Source: Ailurus styani (lineage: Eukaryota; Chordata; Mammalia; Carnivora; Ailuridae). Taken from it: a DNA stretch of 64,000 bases. Below are positions 11,206-22,879 of the stretch, piece by piece. The notes under the pieces are model-generated. The model had not been told where the DNA came from, searched no databases, and worked only from the letters and a program-made list of their open reading frames with translations. Position 1 is the stretch's first letter, and each line of letters opens with the position of its first letter. Location of the stretch: the NCBI GenBank assembly GCA_002007465.1, contig LNAC01000374.1, positions 1,162,949 through 1,226,948 of the forward strand, given 5' to 3'. A program made the position numbers and the translations under genes.

Positions 11206-11299
11206 CACATTCAAAACACTATTATTATAATTATAGGGCATTCCATGGTCTGAACATCCATTTTACAGAAAAAAATATGAAATGAGAGACAGGGCACAT

Positions 11300-11489
11300 G
11301 GGGCGCCTGGGTGGCTCAGTGGGTTAAAGCCTCTGCCTTTGGCTCAGGTCATGATCTCAGGGTCCTGGGATCGAGCCCCACATCGGGTTCCCTGCTCAGC
11401 AGGGAGCCTGCTTCCTCCTCTCTCTCTGCCTGCCTCTCTGCCTCCTTGTGATCTCTCTGTCAAATAAATAAAATCTTTAAAAAAAAGAG
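11300..11489 (+). mobile_element. CAN-SINE (SINEC)
   Basis: Full-length sense element. Approximate target-site duplication agggcacatg before and agggcacttg after. Confidence 0.96.
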
Positions 11490-11544
11490 GGCACTTGCTA
11501 CCAACTTGATATTAGAAAAGTGGAAGGAAAACACTAATGCTTTA

Positions 11545-11660
11545 AGAAAATGTGTGAAATTTTCAGCAAATGCCAAGTTCATTTATTGGGAAAAGAATGG
11601 TCTCCTCAACCATCGGTTCTGGGACAACTGCACAATGACTTCCAACATAGGAAGGAGTCC
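11545..11660 (+). mobile_element. old L1 fragment (weak)
   Basis: The order 'gccaagttcatttattgggaaa', 'gaatggtctcctcaaccatcggttctgggacaactg' parallels the L1 region that also occurs at 15,345-15,385. Strongly diverged. Confidence 0.35.
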
Positions 11661-12289
11661 CTGTCCTGACAAACTCTTCAAGTGTCAGGTACAATAAAAA
11701 CATTTCAGACATGCAACATCTCAAAAGTTTAACTTCCTGTGGGCTCTCTCAGGAAGCCACTGGAGGATGCATTCCCAACAAAACTATGTGGGAAAAAATA
11801 AGAAAGAGAACAACACGGTATCCAGGAAATTCTCTTCTTCCCTTCAAAAGAGCAACAAATGAAAGATTCTGGTTGACAGGTGTACAAGAAGTTTGAAAAA
11901 GAATCCACCCTGCAGTATAAAGACTGAAAATTTTAGGAGGGAGGTCGTCAGGGCAGAAATAATGCAAATGATAATTTGATGACTTGGAACATGTAATAAG
12001 CAGGTTTGAGAGAGAATATGTATAGGAAATGGAGTAAGTGAAAAAATGAGGAAATTTTTGACTCCAGAAAAAAAATGTTGTACGAAAAGTAAACATAACT
12101 GGAGTGTACTGCTTCACACAACGGTTGATATATTTAAAGTTACAGTAAGGCAAATATTAAACACTGGTTTAATAAAAATTTATGATATAGCTGTATAGGG
12201 AGATGCAGGGAGCAAATGTCATCTCTCACACAGTTCAATATGTAATGTACATAATTAATGAATCAAAGAATAGTGAAAAAGTATGTTTT
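11661..12289. other. anonymous stretch
   Basis: No gene recognised. A 134-residue minus-strand frame (11749-12153) has no recognisable family content and low-complexity aromatic/serine composition. I treat it as a chance frame. Confidence 0.45.
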
Positions 12290-12475
12290 TAAAGATTATT
12301 TATTTATTTATTTGACGGAGAGAGACAGAGCGAGAGAGGGAACACAAGCAGAGGGAGAGGGAGAAGCAGGCTTCCTGCTGAGCAGGGAGCCCGATGCGGG
12401 GCTTGATCCCAGGACCCCGGGATCATGACCTGAGTCAAAGGCAGATGCTTAAAGACTGAGCCACCCAGGTGCCCC
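12290..12475 (-). mobile_element. CAN-SINE, antisense
   Basis: Antisense tail aaagattatttatttatttatttgac, body, and head ending gagccacccaggtgcccc. Confidence 0.95.
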
Positions 12476-13118
12476 AATAAAAATATTTTTTAAAAAGGAG
12501 TCAAATAATACAAGCAGGTTTTAAGATTTTTAAGATTTTAAATGATTGTTTCTGTGAGGCAGGAATTGAGATAATGGAAAGTAGAGGACAAATCATTGTT
12601 TTTACTATATAACTTTTAGTAATACAGTGTGTGTGCCTGACTCTGGTTAAAAAAATTATTTTAAAAATTAGCCAAGAAACCCCCCCCCCAAGTATTTGGC
12701 AGAGCATTGTTTTTTTAAGTTTCCAAGTAATCCTGATCTAGAACATAAGTCAAAAATGAGCTCTTGATACTTCCAACAGTTCAGTAAGAATGAATATTCT
12801 GAAATGCACTCCCAAATGCTAGATAAATAAGAGAAAACATACTTTTAAATGCACTGCTGAGCTTATAAGGAAGTAAAAAAAAATCCTTAATGAGGGAGTA
12901 GACAACAGCAATAATAATTCCTGTCCAAAAACAAACAAAATATAGAGCTGAAACTAGTGTGGTAGCCAACACAGTAGCTTAGGCTCACCTGAGTTAGGTC
13001 TCCAGCTCAGTGTCCTAGAGCTTTGCTGGTTCAAAGCCCCACTAAGGGACAGAATTTCAACCTGAAAAAGTGGGTTAGCTGAAACTGAGATACCCACATT
13101 AAGCCAGGTCTTCAGTTA
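12476..13118. other. anonymous AT-rich stretch
   Basis: No feature recognised apart from a C10 run near 12,680. Confidence 0.5.
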
Positions 13119-13132
13119 AAAAGATGAACTTA

Positions 13133-13330
13133 GGGGGTGCCTAAATGGCTCAGTCAGTTAAGCGTCAGACTCTTGATTTCGGCTCAAGCCATGGACAGGG
13201 TCTCCCTTCATCAGGCTCCACACTCAGTGCAAAGTCTGCTTGACATTTTTCTCTCTCCCTCTGCCCCTTTCCTACTCATGTGCATGCTCTAAATTGATCA
13301 ATTATCAATCAATCAACCAATCTTTTAAAA
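13133..13330 (+). mobile_element. older CAN-SINE
   Basis: Head gggggtgcctaaatggctcagtcagttaagcgtcagactcttgatttcggctca in diverged form and a tail with atcaatcaatcaaccaatc. Target-site duplication aaaagatgaacttag / aaaagatgaatttag on the two sides, with one mismatch. Confidence 0.93.
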
Positions 13331-13344
13331 AAAGATGAATTTAG

Positions 13345-13829
13345 AAAAATCTGCATGCTGGTAAAGTGAATAAGAAGGAAATCAGCCTGTCTCAGTTGAT
13401 ACTGGGTTAGAAAAAATTCATAATAGTATTTCCTAATGTTTTACACCACCATGTTACTCTCAAGTAGTCTTGGGATTTGAATTTCAGCATACTCCCAGGC
13501 TGAAAAAGTCCTTTGCAAGAGATTCAGTTGAAATTGTTCCAGGTTGGTAGTGTTTCCTAGCATTTGGCAGAAATCAAGGCAATTCAGGTAATGGTGGTCC
13601 CAAATTTAAAAGTCAACCAAATTTGAGCTCAAAATAAAATCTAGCAAATCCGACGATATGTGAGAAAAAAGGCGACATGAGCAAGAAGCAACAGAAACTA
13701 CAAACTGGTGGACTAAGACACTTGCAAAGACAACTGATACTGAAATTATAATGAAATATATAAAGCAAGTATGTTTAAAGTATTTTAAAAGTAGGATCAA
13801 AATGAAAAGACAGAGGTAAGTACTATGTG
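13345..13829. other. anonymous stretch
   Basis: No gene or repeat family recognised with confidence. Confidence 0.5.
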
Positions 13830-13936
13830 GAACAGAAAGAATTTCTCCCAACCAGAAATTTCTGAGTAGGTTTCCTGAAAGAGGTGATGACTGACTGAGC
13901 TAAATCTAAAGGAATGGTTAAGAATTACCCAGGTTG

Positions 13937-14072
13937 GGGTGCCTGGGTGGCTCAGATGGTTAAGTTTCTGCCTTTGGCTCAGGTCATGATCTCCAGGTCC
14001 TGGGATTGAGCCCCATGTCTGGCTTCCAGCTCAGTGGGGATTCTACTTCTCCCTCTCCCTCTCCTACTGCTT

Positions 14073-14120
<48 letters not shown>

Positions 14121-14147
14121 AAATAAATAAATAAATCTTTAAAAAAA
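13937..14147 (+). mobile_element. CAN-SINE with expanded (TC)n
   Basis: Head ggggtgcctgggtggctcagatggttaagtttctg. Contains a pure CT run at about 14,075-14,117. Approximate target-site duplication aattacccaggt before and aattaccctggt after. Confidence 0.95.
14075..14117 (+). repeat. (TC)n microsatellite
   Basis: About 21 uninterrupted CT units inside the SINE body, likely length-variable. Confidence 0.95.
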
Positions 14148-14939
14148 ATTACCCTGGTGAAGACAAGAGTAAAGGGAGTTCCAGGCAAATGTATTATTAT
14201 GAGCAAAGACATGCAAGCATTGAACAGCGTTGGGAGTTCATGGGAAACTACAAACATTTGTCTATTACTGAAGTAACAAATGCAGAGCAGGGAGTAGTAG
14301 TGATAGAGGTAACATGAAGGAGGGGTCCTAGCAGAGGGCTTGTATACAATGTTAAGAAGCAGACTTTACTTGACAGACTATAGAGTCACTGAAGGATTTT
14401 GGGAATATCATGGACATTCTTATTTTAGGTAGATGGCTCTGGTGGTAATGAGAGGAAAGAATATAAGAGGGGAAAGTTGCAAGGATGGAGATTGACTAGG
14501 AGGAATTATATAGTTTAGGTGAGAGACATTGAGGGCTCAAATTATGAGAAGAGAAACATTTGAGAAATATTTAGAAGATAAAATGGACAAAACTTGGTGA
14601 CTAGTTACAGGAAGAAGGAAAGGAGAACAGATAGCTCTAATGTTGGGCTACTGGGTGTTGCTAATTGATTTCTGTAATAAAGAAGAATAGGTTTGTGGTG
14701 TAGGAAGATAATGGGCTAAATTTTGAAGATGGTAGATCATTAGTTAGGTTTTGAAGATGTTAGGTTACTAGTGGGAAATTGATGTTAGGATGTTTAGCAA
14801 GCGACTGGGTTAATAAACGGTATGCTCAGGGATACAGTCAGAGCTAAAGTAACGAATCACACTTGTGGATAATTCAACTAAGGAGACCGTAGAGGAGAGA
14901 AGCAAGGATAGACTTTTGGGTTAGGAAATAATCTAGAAT

Positions 14940-15185
14940 CAGAAATAGCTTTATACTTTTTGGAATAAGACAGTTTCTGCAGTCAAATGCTCTACCACTG
15001 AGCTATACCCCCGGAATAAGACAGTTTCTGAATAAATACAACTACGTACAAGATATGAAGCAAAGTCTTATAAAAAAATTGAAAAGTCCTATATATGTAC
15101 ACACACAAATTTTATATATATACACTAACACACTTATATCTATATATTTATACACACACACATATATATAATAGACATGGTATAA
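14940..15185 (+). repeat. old interspersed repeat shared with 28,970-29,125
   Basis: 14,941-14,975 (agaaatagctttatactttttggaataagacag) and 28,973-29,007 (gaaaaagctttatgctttttggaataaaacac) are clearly related. Both are followed at similar distance by 'gtacaa..at..gaagcaaa' and later by 'ggtataaccactt'-type text. The family is not named. A TA/CA-rich run (15,090-15,172) interrupts this copy. Confidence 0.55.
14980..15012 (-). pseudogene. tRNA-Cys 5'-half insertion (tailless retropseudogene)
   Basis: The reverse complement of these 33 bases is the 5' half of mammalian tRNA-Cys(GCA): acceptor strand GGGGGTATAGC, D arm TCAGTGGTAGA, then GCATTTGACTG, stopping in the anticodon loop. It is bracketed by perfect 18-bp direct repeats (ggaataagacagtttctg) at 14,962-14,979 and 15,013-15,030, the mark of a recent insertion with target-site duplication. 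No poly-A or poly-T is present. Such 3'-truncated, tail-lacking RNA copies are known in mammals as tailless retropseudogenes. It is not a functional tRNA gene, since the anticodon stem, T arm and B box are absent. Confidence 0.85.
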
Positions 15186-16575
15186 CCACTTGATAAAATA
15201 TCAGAATTATTAGAAATGTTTAGCAGTATGGTATTGGCACAAAAATAGACACCAGATCAGTGGAAGAGAGTTGAAAGCCCAGAAATGAATTCACATATAT
15301 ATTGCCTATTTTTGACAGAGGAAGCAAGAATATACCATGTAGAAATGACAGTCTTTTCAATAAATGGTACTGGGAAAACTGGACAGCCACATGAAAAAGA
15401 ATGAAATGGGGCCACTATTTTATACCATATAGAAAAATTAACTCAAAATGGATTACAGACTCGAATATAAGATCTGAAACCATAAAACTCCTAGAAGAAA
15501 ACAGAGGCACTAAGCTCCTTGACATCAGTCTTAGTAACGTTTCTTTGGATCTGACTCCAAAGACAAGGGAAACAAAAGCCAAAATAAAACCCACAGTATA
15601 TAAAGAACTCATACAGCTTAACAACAACAAAACCCCCAAACAATTCAATTAAAAAATGGGCAGAAGATCTGAATAGAATTTTTCCAAAGAAGACATGCAG
15701 AAAGCCAACAGGTACATAAAAAGATGCTCAACATCACTTATCATCAAGGAAATGCAAATAAAAAACCACATGAGATATTGCCTCATACCAGCTATCAAAA
15801 AGGCAAGAAATAACAAGTTTTGGAGAGGTTGCAGACAAAGGGAATCCTTGTGTACTGTTGGTGGGAATATAAATTGGTGAAGCCACTTACAGAAAACAGT
15901 ATGGAGGGTCCCTCTAAAAATAAAAATAAACCTGCCAGATGATCCAGCAATTCCACTACTGGGTATCTACCCAAAGAAAACAAAAATATTAATTCAAAAA
16001 GATATATGTAGCCCTCTGTTCACTGCAGCATTATTTACAATATCTGAGATATGTAAACAATCTAAGTGTCCATCAAAGGATGAATGGATAAAAAAGATGT
16101 GTGTGTGAGAGATAAAATGGAGCAATACTCAGCCCCCCAAACGAAATCCTGCCATTTATGCCAACATGGATGGAACTTGAGGATATTATGCTAAGTAAAA
16201 TAAGTCAAAGACAAATACCACATTGTTTCACTTATATGTGAAATCTAAAAACCAAACTAAACCAAACCAAACCCAGACTCATAAATACAGAGAACAGATT
16301 GGTGGTTGCCCCAGCAGAAGGGGACTGTTGGTCAGGGAACAAAGTGAATGAAGGAGATCAAGTACAAACTTCCAGTTATAAAATAAATAGATCATGAGAT
16401 AATGTCCTGCCTAGGAAATATATCAGTAACACTGTATTAATTTTGTACGGTGACAGATAATAACTAGACTTATTGTGGTTAACATTTCACAATGTATACA
16501 AATGGCAAATCACGATGTTGTACACCTGCAACTAATGTAATATTGTATATCAATTATACCTCAATTTTAAAAAAT
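15186..16575 (+). mobile_element. L1 3' part (ORF2 end plus 3' UTR)
   Basis: Recognisable L1 text: 'caataaatggtactgggaaaactggacagcc', 'aaaatggattacagactcgaatataagatctgaaaccataaaactcc', 'ggcagaagatctgaatagaattttt', 'tactgttggtgggaatataaattgg', 'ctaagtgtccatcaaaggatgaatggataaa', and a 3' end at 'tatacctcaatttt'. The 83-residue frame at 15,401-15,652 is the remnant of the ORF2 C-terminal end (begins MKWGHYFIPY). Dead copy. Confidence 0.9.
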
Positions 16576-17820
16576 GATGTTTAGGAGAAGTTTATAATAA
16601 TGCAGAAATATTTATGTCAAATATTCCCCTATGGTTTTAAAAACACTATATATTAAACATTATAGATTTTGTTCTGCACATTTTTATAAAGAAAAACATC
16701 TGCGGGTTCAGTGTCATTGTTTTGAGGTTGAGAGTCGTGAGATTCTTCCGTCCACTTTTCTATATCTCCCAAATTTCCTACATAATACTCTTATAATTGA
16801 AAAAAACTATGAAAGAAAAAATATTTCCTTCTACTTTTAGTGATGGCAAATGTAGCTAAATAAACTTCCTCTCAGCACAGTACCTGACAAATATTTGGCT
16901 CTCGATGAATGCATGAACATGTCAATACATGAGTATTTGAAGGAAGTCATCTCGGAATTTTTGCCCTACCACAGAAGCCTGAGACCCAGTCCTGTCTCCT
17001 GCAGGGAATCTTACTAATTGCTGAATTTTACATAGCATGAGACATGGTTCTGGCTCTGGGTCTCAGGAGGAGTCTTCATCTCTGATGCTGACCCTGGGCC
17101 TTGACAGGCCTTTCCCTGGGGTAACCACAAACTGTTCTTTCGGGCCTCATATTTGGGTACCAGGATCTGTACAGCTCCTGTCAGCTCTTTTGAATGCAGT
17201 TTAGAGTAGGACTGTGGGTACTATCTAATTTGTAGATATTGGTCCTGCAGAAAGAATTTGAGATGCCAATCCTTCAGTTTAGCAGACCGGCTGGCATCTT
17301 GAGGTCTGTCTTTCTGATCCATCCTGATATTTCCAAGACCCTAGGGCTTTTTTAAGGGACAATGGAGGAGGCCATTCAGTAAGGCCAACGGTGACTCCAA
17401 CAAGAACCCTGCTGAGCCCTTAACTCTAGCACCACCCTCATAACAACTGCAATAGATGAGATAAGGATTTGGGTCAAATGACTTCCTCAATGCCATGCAG
17501 CCAGTACAGGGGGATTTTTCAGTAAACAGTGGGTCAGTATTGTTACATTATTATTACGTGGCCCAAGTCTCTGGAGAAAATGATCACATTTTCAACAGAC
17601 CAATGCCTTGAAAAGTCTCTGAGGACCTGTGGCCACACCTGGGTGCTGGGAGACTCCAAGGCCAAGTCTGGGCTGGAGCACCCTGCAGGAGTGTGAGACT
17701 TGCCTGCTGTCAAGGAACAAATGCAAGACTCCTCAGATGTCTCAAAGCTCCACCAGAAACTCCACTGTGAGATAAGATCTCCAACTCAGGTGCAACAGAG
17801 ACAGAACTGAGAGGAGTGAA
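16576..17820. other. anonymous non-repeat stretch
   Basis: No gene recognised. From about 16,900 to 17,800 the sequence has higher GC than its neighbours but no supported exon. Confidence 0.45.
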
Positions 17821-17821
17821 G

Positions 17822-17901
17822 CCTGGGGAAGACTGTCTGTCAGGCCCTGTCCCTGGAGACGGCCCTGGGGAAGACTGTCAGGCCCTGTCCCTGGAGACGG
17901 C
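17822..17901 (+). repeat. two-copy tandem duplication (about 40 bp)
   Basis: A segment ending in caggccctgtccctggagacgg occurs twice in direct succession. The first copy has an extra 'tctg', so the copies are 41 and 38 bp long. Confidence 0.9.
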
Positions 17902-17919
17902 CCTGTCTCCAGGCGTCCC

Positions 17920-18330
17920 TTCCTTTGCTCAGTCATTCCCCCATGGTTTAGAGATCACCTACTATACGCTAAGCTCAGATGCTGGGGATGGAGCAGGGAA
18001 CATGACAGACCAGACCACCTTCCTCAAAAAAGATAAACTAAATGAAAAGTCACAACAGTGTTGAATATACTGTAATGGGGGAAATAAGGGCACCTATCCT
18101 CTTTTATCAGGGTCAAAGAAGATCTAAAGTTACAGCTCTTTCTTCAAAGCTGGGAGGAAATAGGAAAGGAGGAGTCAGATCCAAGTGTTCTAGAATATTT
18201 GTTAGTGAAATCTTCCTACTTGATGGTTTCTAGTTCCTGTCTGGAGAAGATATATCTGCTGAGGTAATGAGGCTGAAGTTTGAGCAAAGTGGGGAAGGCT
18301 CCAAATAGTTTTAAGTAAGATGGGAGAAAG
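17920..18330 (-). repeat. L2, antisense (diverged)
   Basis: 'agatcacctactatacgctaagctcagatgctggggatggagcagggaacatgacagac' is the antisense L2 3' end. The following sequence to about 18,330 fits a decayed continuation. Confidence 0.5.
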
Positions 18331-21187
18331 TTGTCCTGACATCAGGTATGGATGGGGATGGATAGTACTCCAGGAAACCCCATTCACACTGTACTGTATG
18401 TCAGCAGAACTTTTTTGAGTGCAAAACACAGCTCTACAAAGCGAATGATGACTCCTGGACATGTATAATACGAAGAGTTCTGGGTGTGGACACAAAGCAT
18501 TTGAAAAGTTTCCTAGAGAAATGTCTCATTTCCCTTAGCATTATGCAGTTTAATGAGCTTTCTGCCCCCAACCCCCCCACCTTTTTTTTTTTTTTTTGGC
18601 TTTCCCACATGGGCATGAGCTGGCTAAAAGGAGAAACAAAATCACAACTTAAGTTCTAGAAGCAAAATGAGAATAGGAGGTTTCTTCCTAGGTTGTATCC
18701 TTATCTCATATTTTTTATAAGTCATTTGGTAGTCTCTTGGATTACATACCATGACTACCTTGTTCCCTTTTTCTTTGGAAATAAGCAAAGATTTGGGAGG
18801 TTAGTATGACATATTATGTAATCCCAAGCAAATCACTCAGTCCTTTAAAGCTACTATCTCTCCCCTATTCATAAAGTCTTTGGGATATAGTACTTGGAAA
18901 AGTCAAGTTTCGAGAATCAGAAAGATGGCTGTAAAATATTACTAAACATAAGAATAGAAATTAATCTGAGAAAGTAGGCTCTTTTTCTGGAGGCTTAGCT
19001 GTTTCTATAGGACCTAAAGTGGTTTTGGTAGGACCTCCATAAAGTTCTAGTTTTCCAGGTTATTTTCTATGAGCTAGATGAGAAGAGATAAAAATCTGTT
19101 ATTCTCCTCACTGGAGGGAGATGGAGAGGACTCTGCAGGACCACTGCCAATTTTTGATATGGAGCTTTCTCAAAACTTTTTGGTGGACTGAATTTTTTTG
19201 TGATCACCTTATCTACTACCTGGAAGAGGGTTTTCCCAAGGAAACTGGAAACTTCACTTTAAACAGTTTTATGGATTCAAAGATCTTGAAGGCCAGACCC
19301 CACCTCTGCTGTACTCAAGTCGATTATGAGTTTCTACCAAATGGTGAGGGTCTACATCAGGGAAAGAGAACCCCAGGGAGGTATTCAGGTGACGTTTCTA
19401 AACCAAAAATGTGTACCAAATTACTGGTATCCCAAGGCACATAGTATTTTCCTAGAAAAGACAATGAATTCTTAGGAGAAAGTCATGAATGAAGCACACC
19501 TGCAGGCATCCAGTCCTGAGAGAGATGCTCCAACTTCTTGCCGAGGTGTACCATTAATTCTTTAAGTCGCTTCTAGTCCAGGTTTCTTTGAGCTCCTTGA
19601 TAACTAATACCCTAAATAATCTTCTGGATGGTATCCCACTCATCAGGAAGTGGTTTTCCCAGAAGAATTTACTTGAGAGCCTGATATTGGTTGCTTTGGA
19701 AGGGATTCATCCTTTTCTTTTTTCTCCCAAATCTGGAAATCCAGTCTATTTCTGACCCTATCTCTGGGAATACCTGGGCATCAGGGCTGAAGAAAGGGAA
19801 GCTGTCAGCTTCCGCATGCCTGGATGCAGACGCTTCCTAGAAAGAGGCGGCATCCTAGAAAGAGGAGGCTCTTTTGAGCAGAGAGTAAGAAGCTTTTGTT
19901 AGAAATCACGGCGTGTGAGTATGTGAGGAAGAACAAATCCGTGGCAGATGTCTGTTGCCAGGAGAAAGTTGAAATGCACAGGCTTGACTAGTCAATGCCT
20001 GAAATTTCTGGGACAGAAGAGGCCAATCAACAGGAGTTATTTGGAAATGAACTGTGTGGAGACAGTGTTCAGTAAAGTTGGGACCAAGTCATACTGAGTC
20101 AGAATTAAAGTGGAATCTGGTGGAGCTGAATAGAGTTCTTGCTGGGGAATGACTGGGAAATGAGTCAGTAAAACCCATAAGATTGTGCCCAATTTGCTGA
20201 AAAGGTGATTACCTTGGGATTGGTGGGATCAGGGCAGGATCTGGAGACAAAGTAAGGTCTGGCTGAACAAAAAGTATCTGACTGTGCTCTGGGAAGAAGG
20301 GAAAAGGCAAATAGTTTGGCATACAAGATGGTTCATTGAGAATGTGGAATACAGTGGCAAAAAGGGCTCTCCAGTGACAGAGAGGCCCAGTGCAGAGGGT
20401 GAAGGGGCAAAAGTGGGCAAAGAGTAGTAGGGAGGATTCTCAGGTCACAGCTGGGAAAACCAGTGGTAGGGGTAAAAGAAGGTAAGTGAAAGAATGGCCA
20501 AGTCGCAAGGAAGGATCTAAGGACAAAGGTGGTGACAGCCACCAGAGGTTTGGAAGCAGTGAAAATGTGAGGGTAATGGTAGAGTGGCCTCTGGTGGTGG
20601 AGAGAAGGCCAGTGATAAGAGATAAAGGAATAAGGGAATGGGAATCAATGTGATGGCAAGATACAACGAGAAAAAGGGAAACAGAAAAGATCAGAAACAT
20701 GATGGGTTCCAATGAGGGAAGATGAGCTTTTGAAATTTACTCCAAAGACTCATACAGAAAGCCTGGAAACTGGGCCTCTGAAGAATCTGGTGAAGGACTG
20801 CAGACAGGAGGCGAGAGTGCTCAGGCAGAAGGGCTTCTGGTGAGATGAAAGAGAATAGAGGACTCCCAAAGAGTAGGTCACCTGCAGAAACTGTACTGCG
20901 TACCTCAAATCTGGGCTCTTGCTATATAGTTAAAGAAGCTTTAATGGTCAGAAAGCTTGCCCATGGGGACTGTAGGAGGCAAGAGGCACAAACTGCAGCC
21001 AGGATCAGAATGGGGACAGAAAGTCCTGACAAACCAGGAAGGGGTCAATTTCCCCACACTCTTCACATTATAATACACCTTCTGTCACCCACCTGGAGTC
21101 TTTAATATTCTCTTCTCAATGGATTTCCTCAATTTATGTCAATCTTAAGCTGCACTTGGCCCAGAATTACATGAACTATGTTAGGAA
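18331..21187. other. anonymous stretch, no gene recognised
   Basis: Nearly 3 kb without a young repeat, the longest such part of the window. A 107-residue frame at 19,121-19,444 (+) shows no family motif that I know. 20,250-20,760 is purine-rich on the + strand, which yields pyrimidine-strand chance frames. I see no splice-bounded open exons strong enough to call. Confidence 0.4.
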
Positions 21188-21200
21188 GAGATTAGGAAAG

Positions 21201-21315
21201 GGGCATCGGGCTGTCTTAGTTGATAGAACACATGACTCTTGATCTCAGAGCTGTATATTTGAGCCCCATGATAGGTGTAGAGATTACATAAATACATATA
21301 TACATACATACATGA
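21201..21315 (+). mobile_element. short CAN-SINE variant
   Basis: 115-bp element with diverged head (gggctgtcttagttgatagaaca) and a short 3' end (gtgtagagattacataaatac) lacking the CT-rich body. Exact 13-bp target-site duplication gagattaggaaag at 21,188-21,200 and 21,316-21,328. Confidence 0.88.
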
Positions 21316-21680
21316 GAGATTAGGAAAGAAGGGGAAGACAAATATGTCCAAAGACAAACAAATTAGCTCAAGGCCAACTTTAATTCCTTTCTGGAAAGTT
21401 CTCTGAACCAAGAAATAAGGAGACTAGATATATGTGGTGGAGGTAGGAGCATGGATCTTATAGGCTGCTGCAGAATAGGCTTTGGAGGAGACTGGAGATT
21501 TGACTCTGAGAGCCCTAAGAATTAGTGTTCAAATGTTGAAGGATAAGAACAGTAAGACTCACACAGGTATAGTGTTTTATCATTTACCAAGTACTTTCAC
21601 ATATGTTATTCAGTGTGTTCCATTAAAAAACCTGTGAGGAATCAGCCTTGGGTAAGTTATATAAATGTACATTGTTAGGA

Positions 21681-22376
21681 CCAGGAAATTTTGCTTCCCA
21701 AACTAACCAGCTGTGGTCCCCCATACCTCACTCCGATAACCACTTAGCCCACTGAACCCAGGAAATTTTGCTTCCCAAACTAACCAGCTGTGGTCCCCGA
21801 TACCTCACTCTGATAACCACTTAGCCCACTGAACCCAGGAAATTTTGCTTCCCAAACTAACCAGCTGTGGTCCCCCATACCTCACTCCGATAACCACTTA
21901 GCCCACTGAACCCAGGAAATTTTGCTTCCCAAACGAACCAGCTGTGGTCCCCCATACCTCACTCCGATAACCACTTAGCCCACTGAACCCAGGAAATTTT
22001 GCTTCCCAAACGAACCAGCTGTGGTCCCCCATACCTCACTCCGATAACCACTTAGCCCACTGAACCCAGGAAATTTTGCTTCCCAAACGAACCAGCTGTG
22101 GTCCCCCATACCTCACTCCGATAACCACTTAGCCCACTGAACCCAGGAAATTTTGCTTCCCAAACGAACCAGCTGTGGTCCCCCATACCTCACTCCGATA
22201 ACCACTTAGCCCACTGAACCCAGGAAATTTTGCTTCCCAAACGAACCAGCTGTGGTCCCCCATACCTCACTCCGATAACCACTTAGCCCACTGAACCCAG
22301 GAAATTTTGCTTCCCAAACGAACCAGCTGTGGTCCCCCATACCTCACTCCGATAACCACTTAGCCCACTGAACCCA
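21681..22376 (+). repeat. 77-bp minisatellite, 9 copies
   Basis: Unit starts ccaggaaattttgcttccca and repeats with an exact 77-bp period (21,681; 21,758; 21,835; ... 22,297), followed by 3 bases of a tenth unit. Copies 1-3 carry 'aaactaacc' and copies 4-9 carry 'aaacgaacc'. Copy 2 has two private changes. Copies 4-9 read identical, implying recent expansion of the 3' end. No open frame runs through it. Confidence 0.98.
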
Positions 22377-22879
22377 TTGCCCAGATCCATCATTCTTTGA
22401 TTAGGAGAAAACACTTGGTAGGGACTCTGAGAAAAGTGCCAGGTTCTAACTTCCTATGAGCCTCTCCTCCAATGGATTTGTTTTCTGAGAGGGACTTGTT
22501 CTAGCATCTGCCATCCTTGGAAACTGTGGACCAGGTACTTTCTGAAAAGAAGAGACTATGTTTTATCCTGGCGGAACTCAGGGTTGAAGAGGTAGGAGCT
22601 TACTTTTTAATGCTTCACCTTTGGTCCTCTTACTGACTTTTCGATGACACTGAAAGGCAAGAACAAAGGGCTGGAGCCCAATTTTTGCACTCATTTTTCT
22701 AGGTTAACTACAGATGTTGATTATTTGAGAATAAGATGACTTTCAACACTAAAAATAATTATACTATCCAATCCTTCTATCAATCATTTCTCAAGTGGAG
22801 AAAAATACTTTCTATTTTTCCCTCTTTCAAAAACTCGGAGGATTTTCTGCCTGTGATCTTTGGTTGAATTTTGAAGACA
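22377..22879. other. anonymous stretch
   Basis: No gene or repeat recognised. Confidence 0.5.

Larger units (their letters stand above)
13830..14570 (-). repeat. L2, antisense, interrupted by SINE
   Basis: The antisense L2 text (tttcctgaaagaggtgatgactgactgagct ... agttccaggcaaatg ... agcagagggcttgtatacaatgttaagaagcagactttacttgacag ... cactgaaggattttggga) runs on both sides of the SINE at 13,937-14,147. Confidence 0.6.

Noticed and set aside
11749..12153. 134-residue minus-strand open frame
   Set aside because: No recognisable domain, no signal of splice-bounded exon, low-complexity composition.
19121..19444. 107-residue plus-strand open frame in the quietest part of the window
   Set aside because: Looks more protein-like than most, but I recognise no family, and a single frame of this length is expected by chance in 64 kb. 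A protein search would decide.
21681..22376. Regular repeats considered as a CRISPR-like array
   Set aside because: The 77-bp units are contiguous with no unique spacers, in a mammalian genome. It is a minisatellite.
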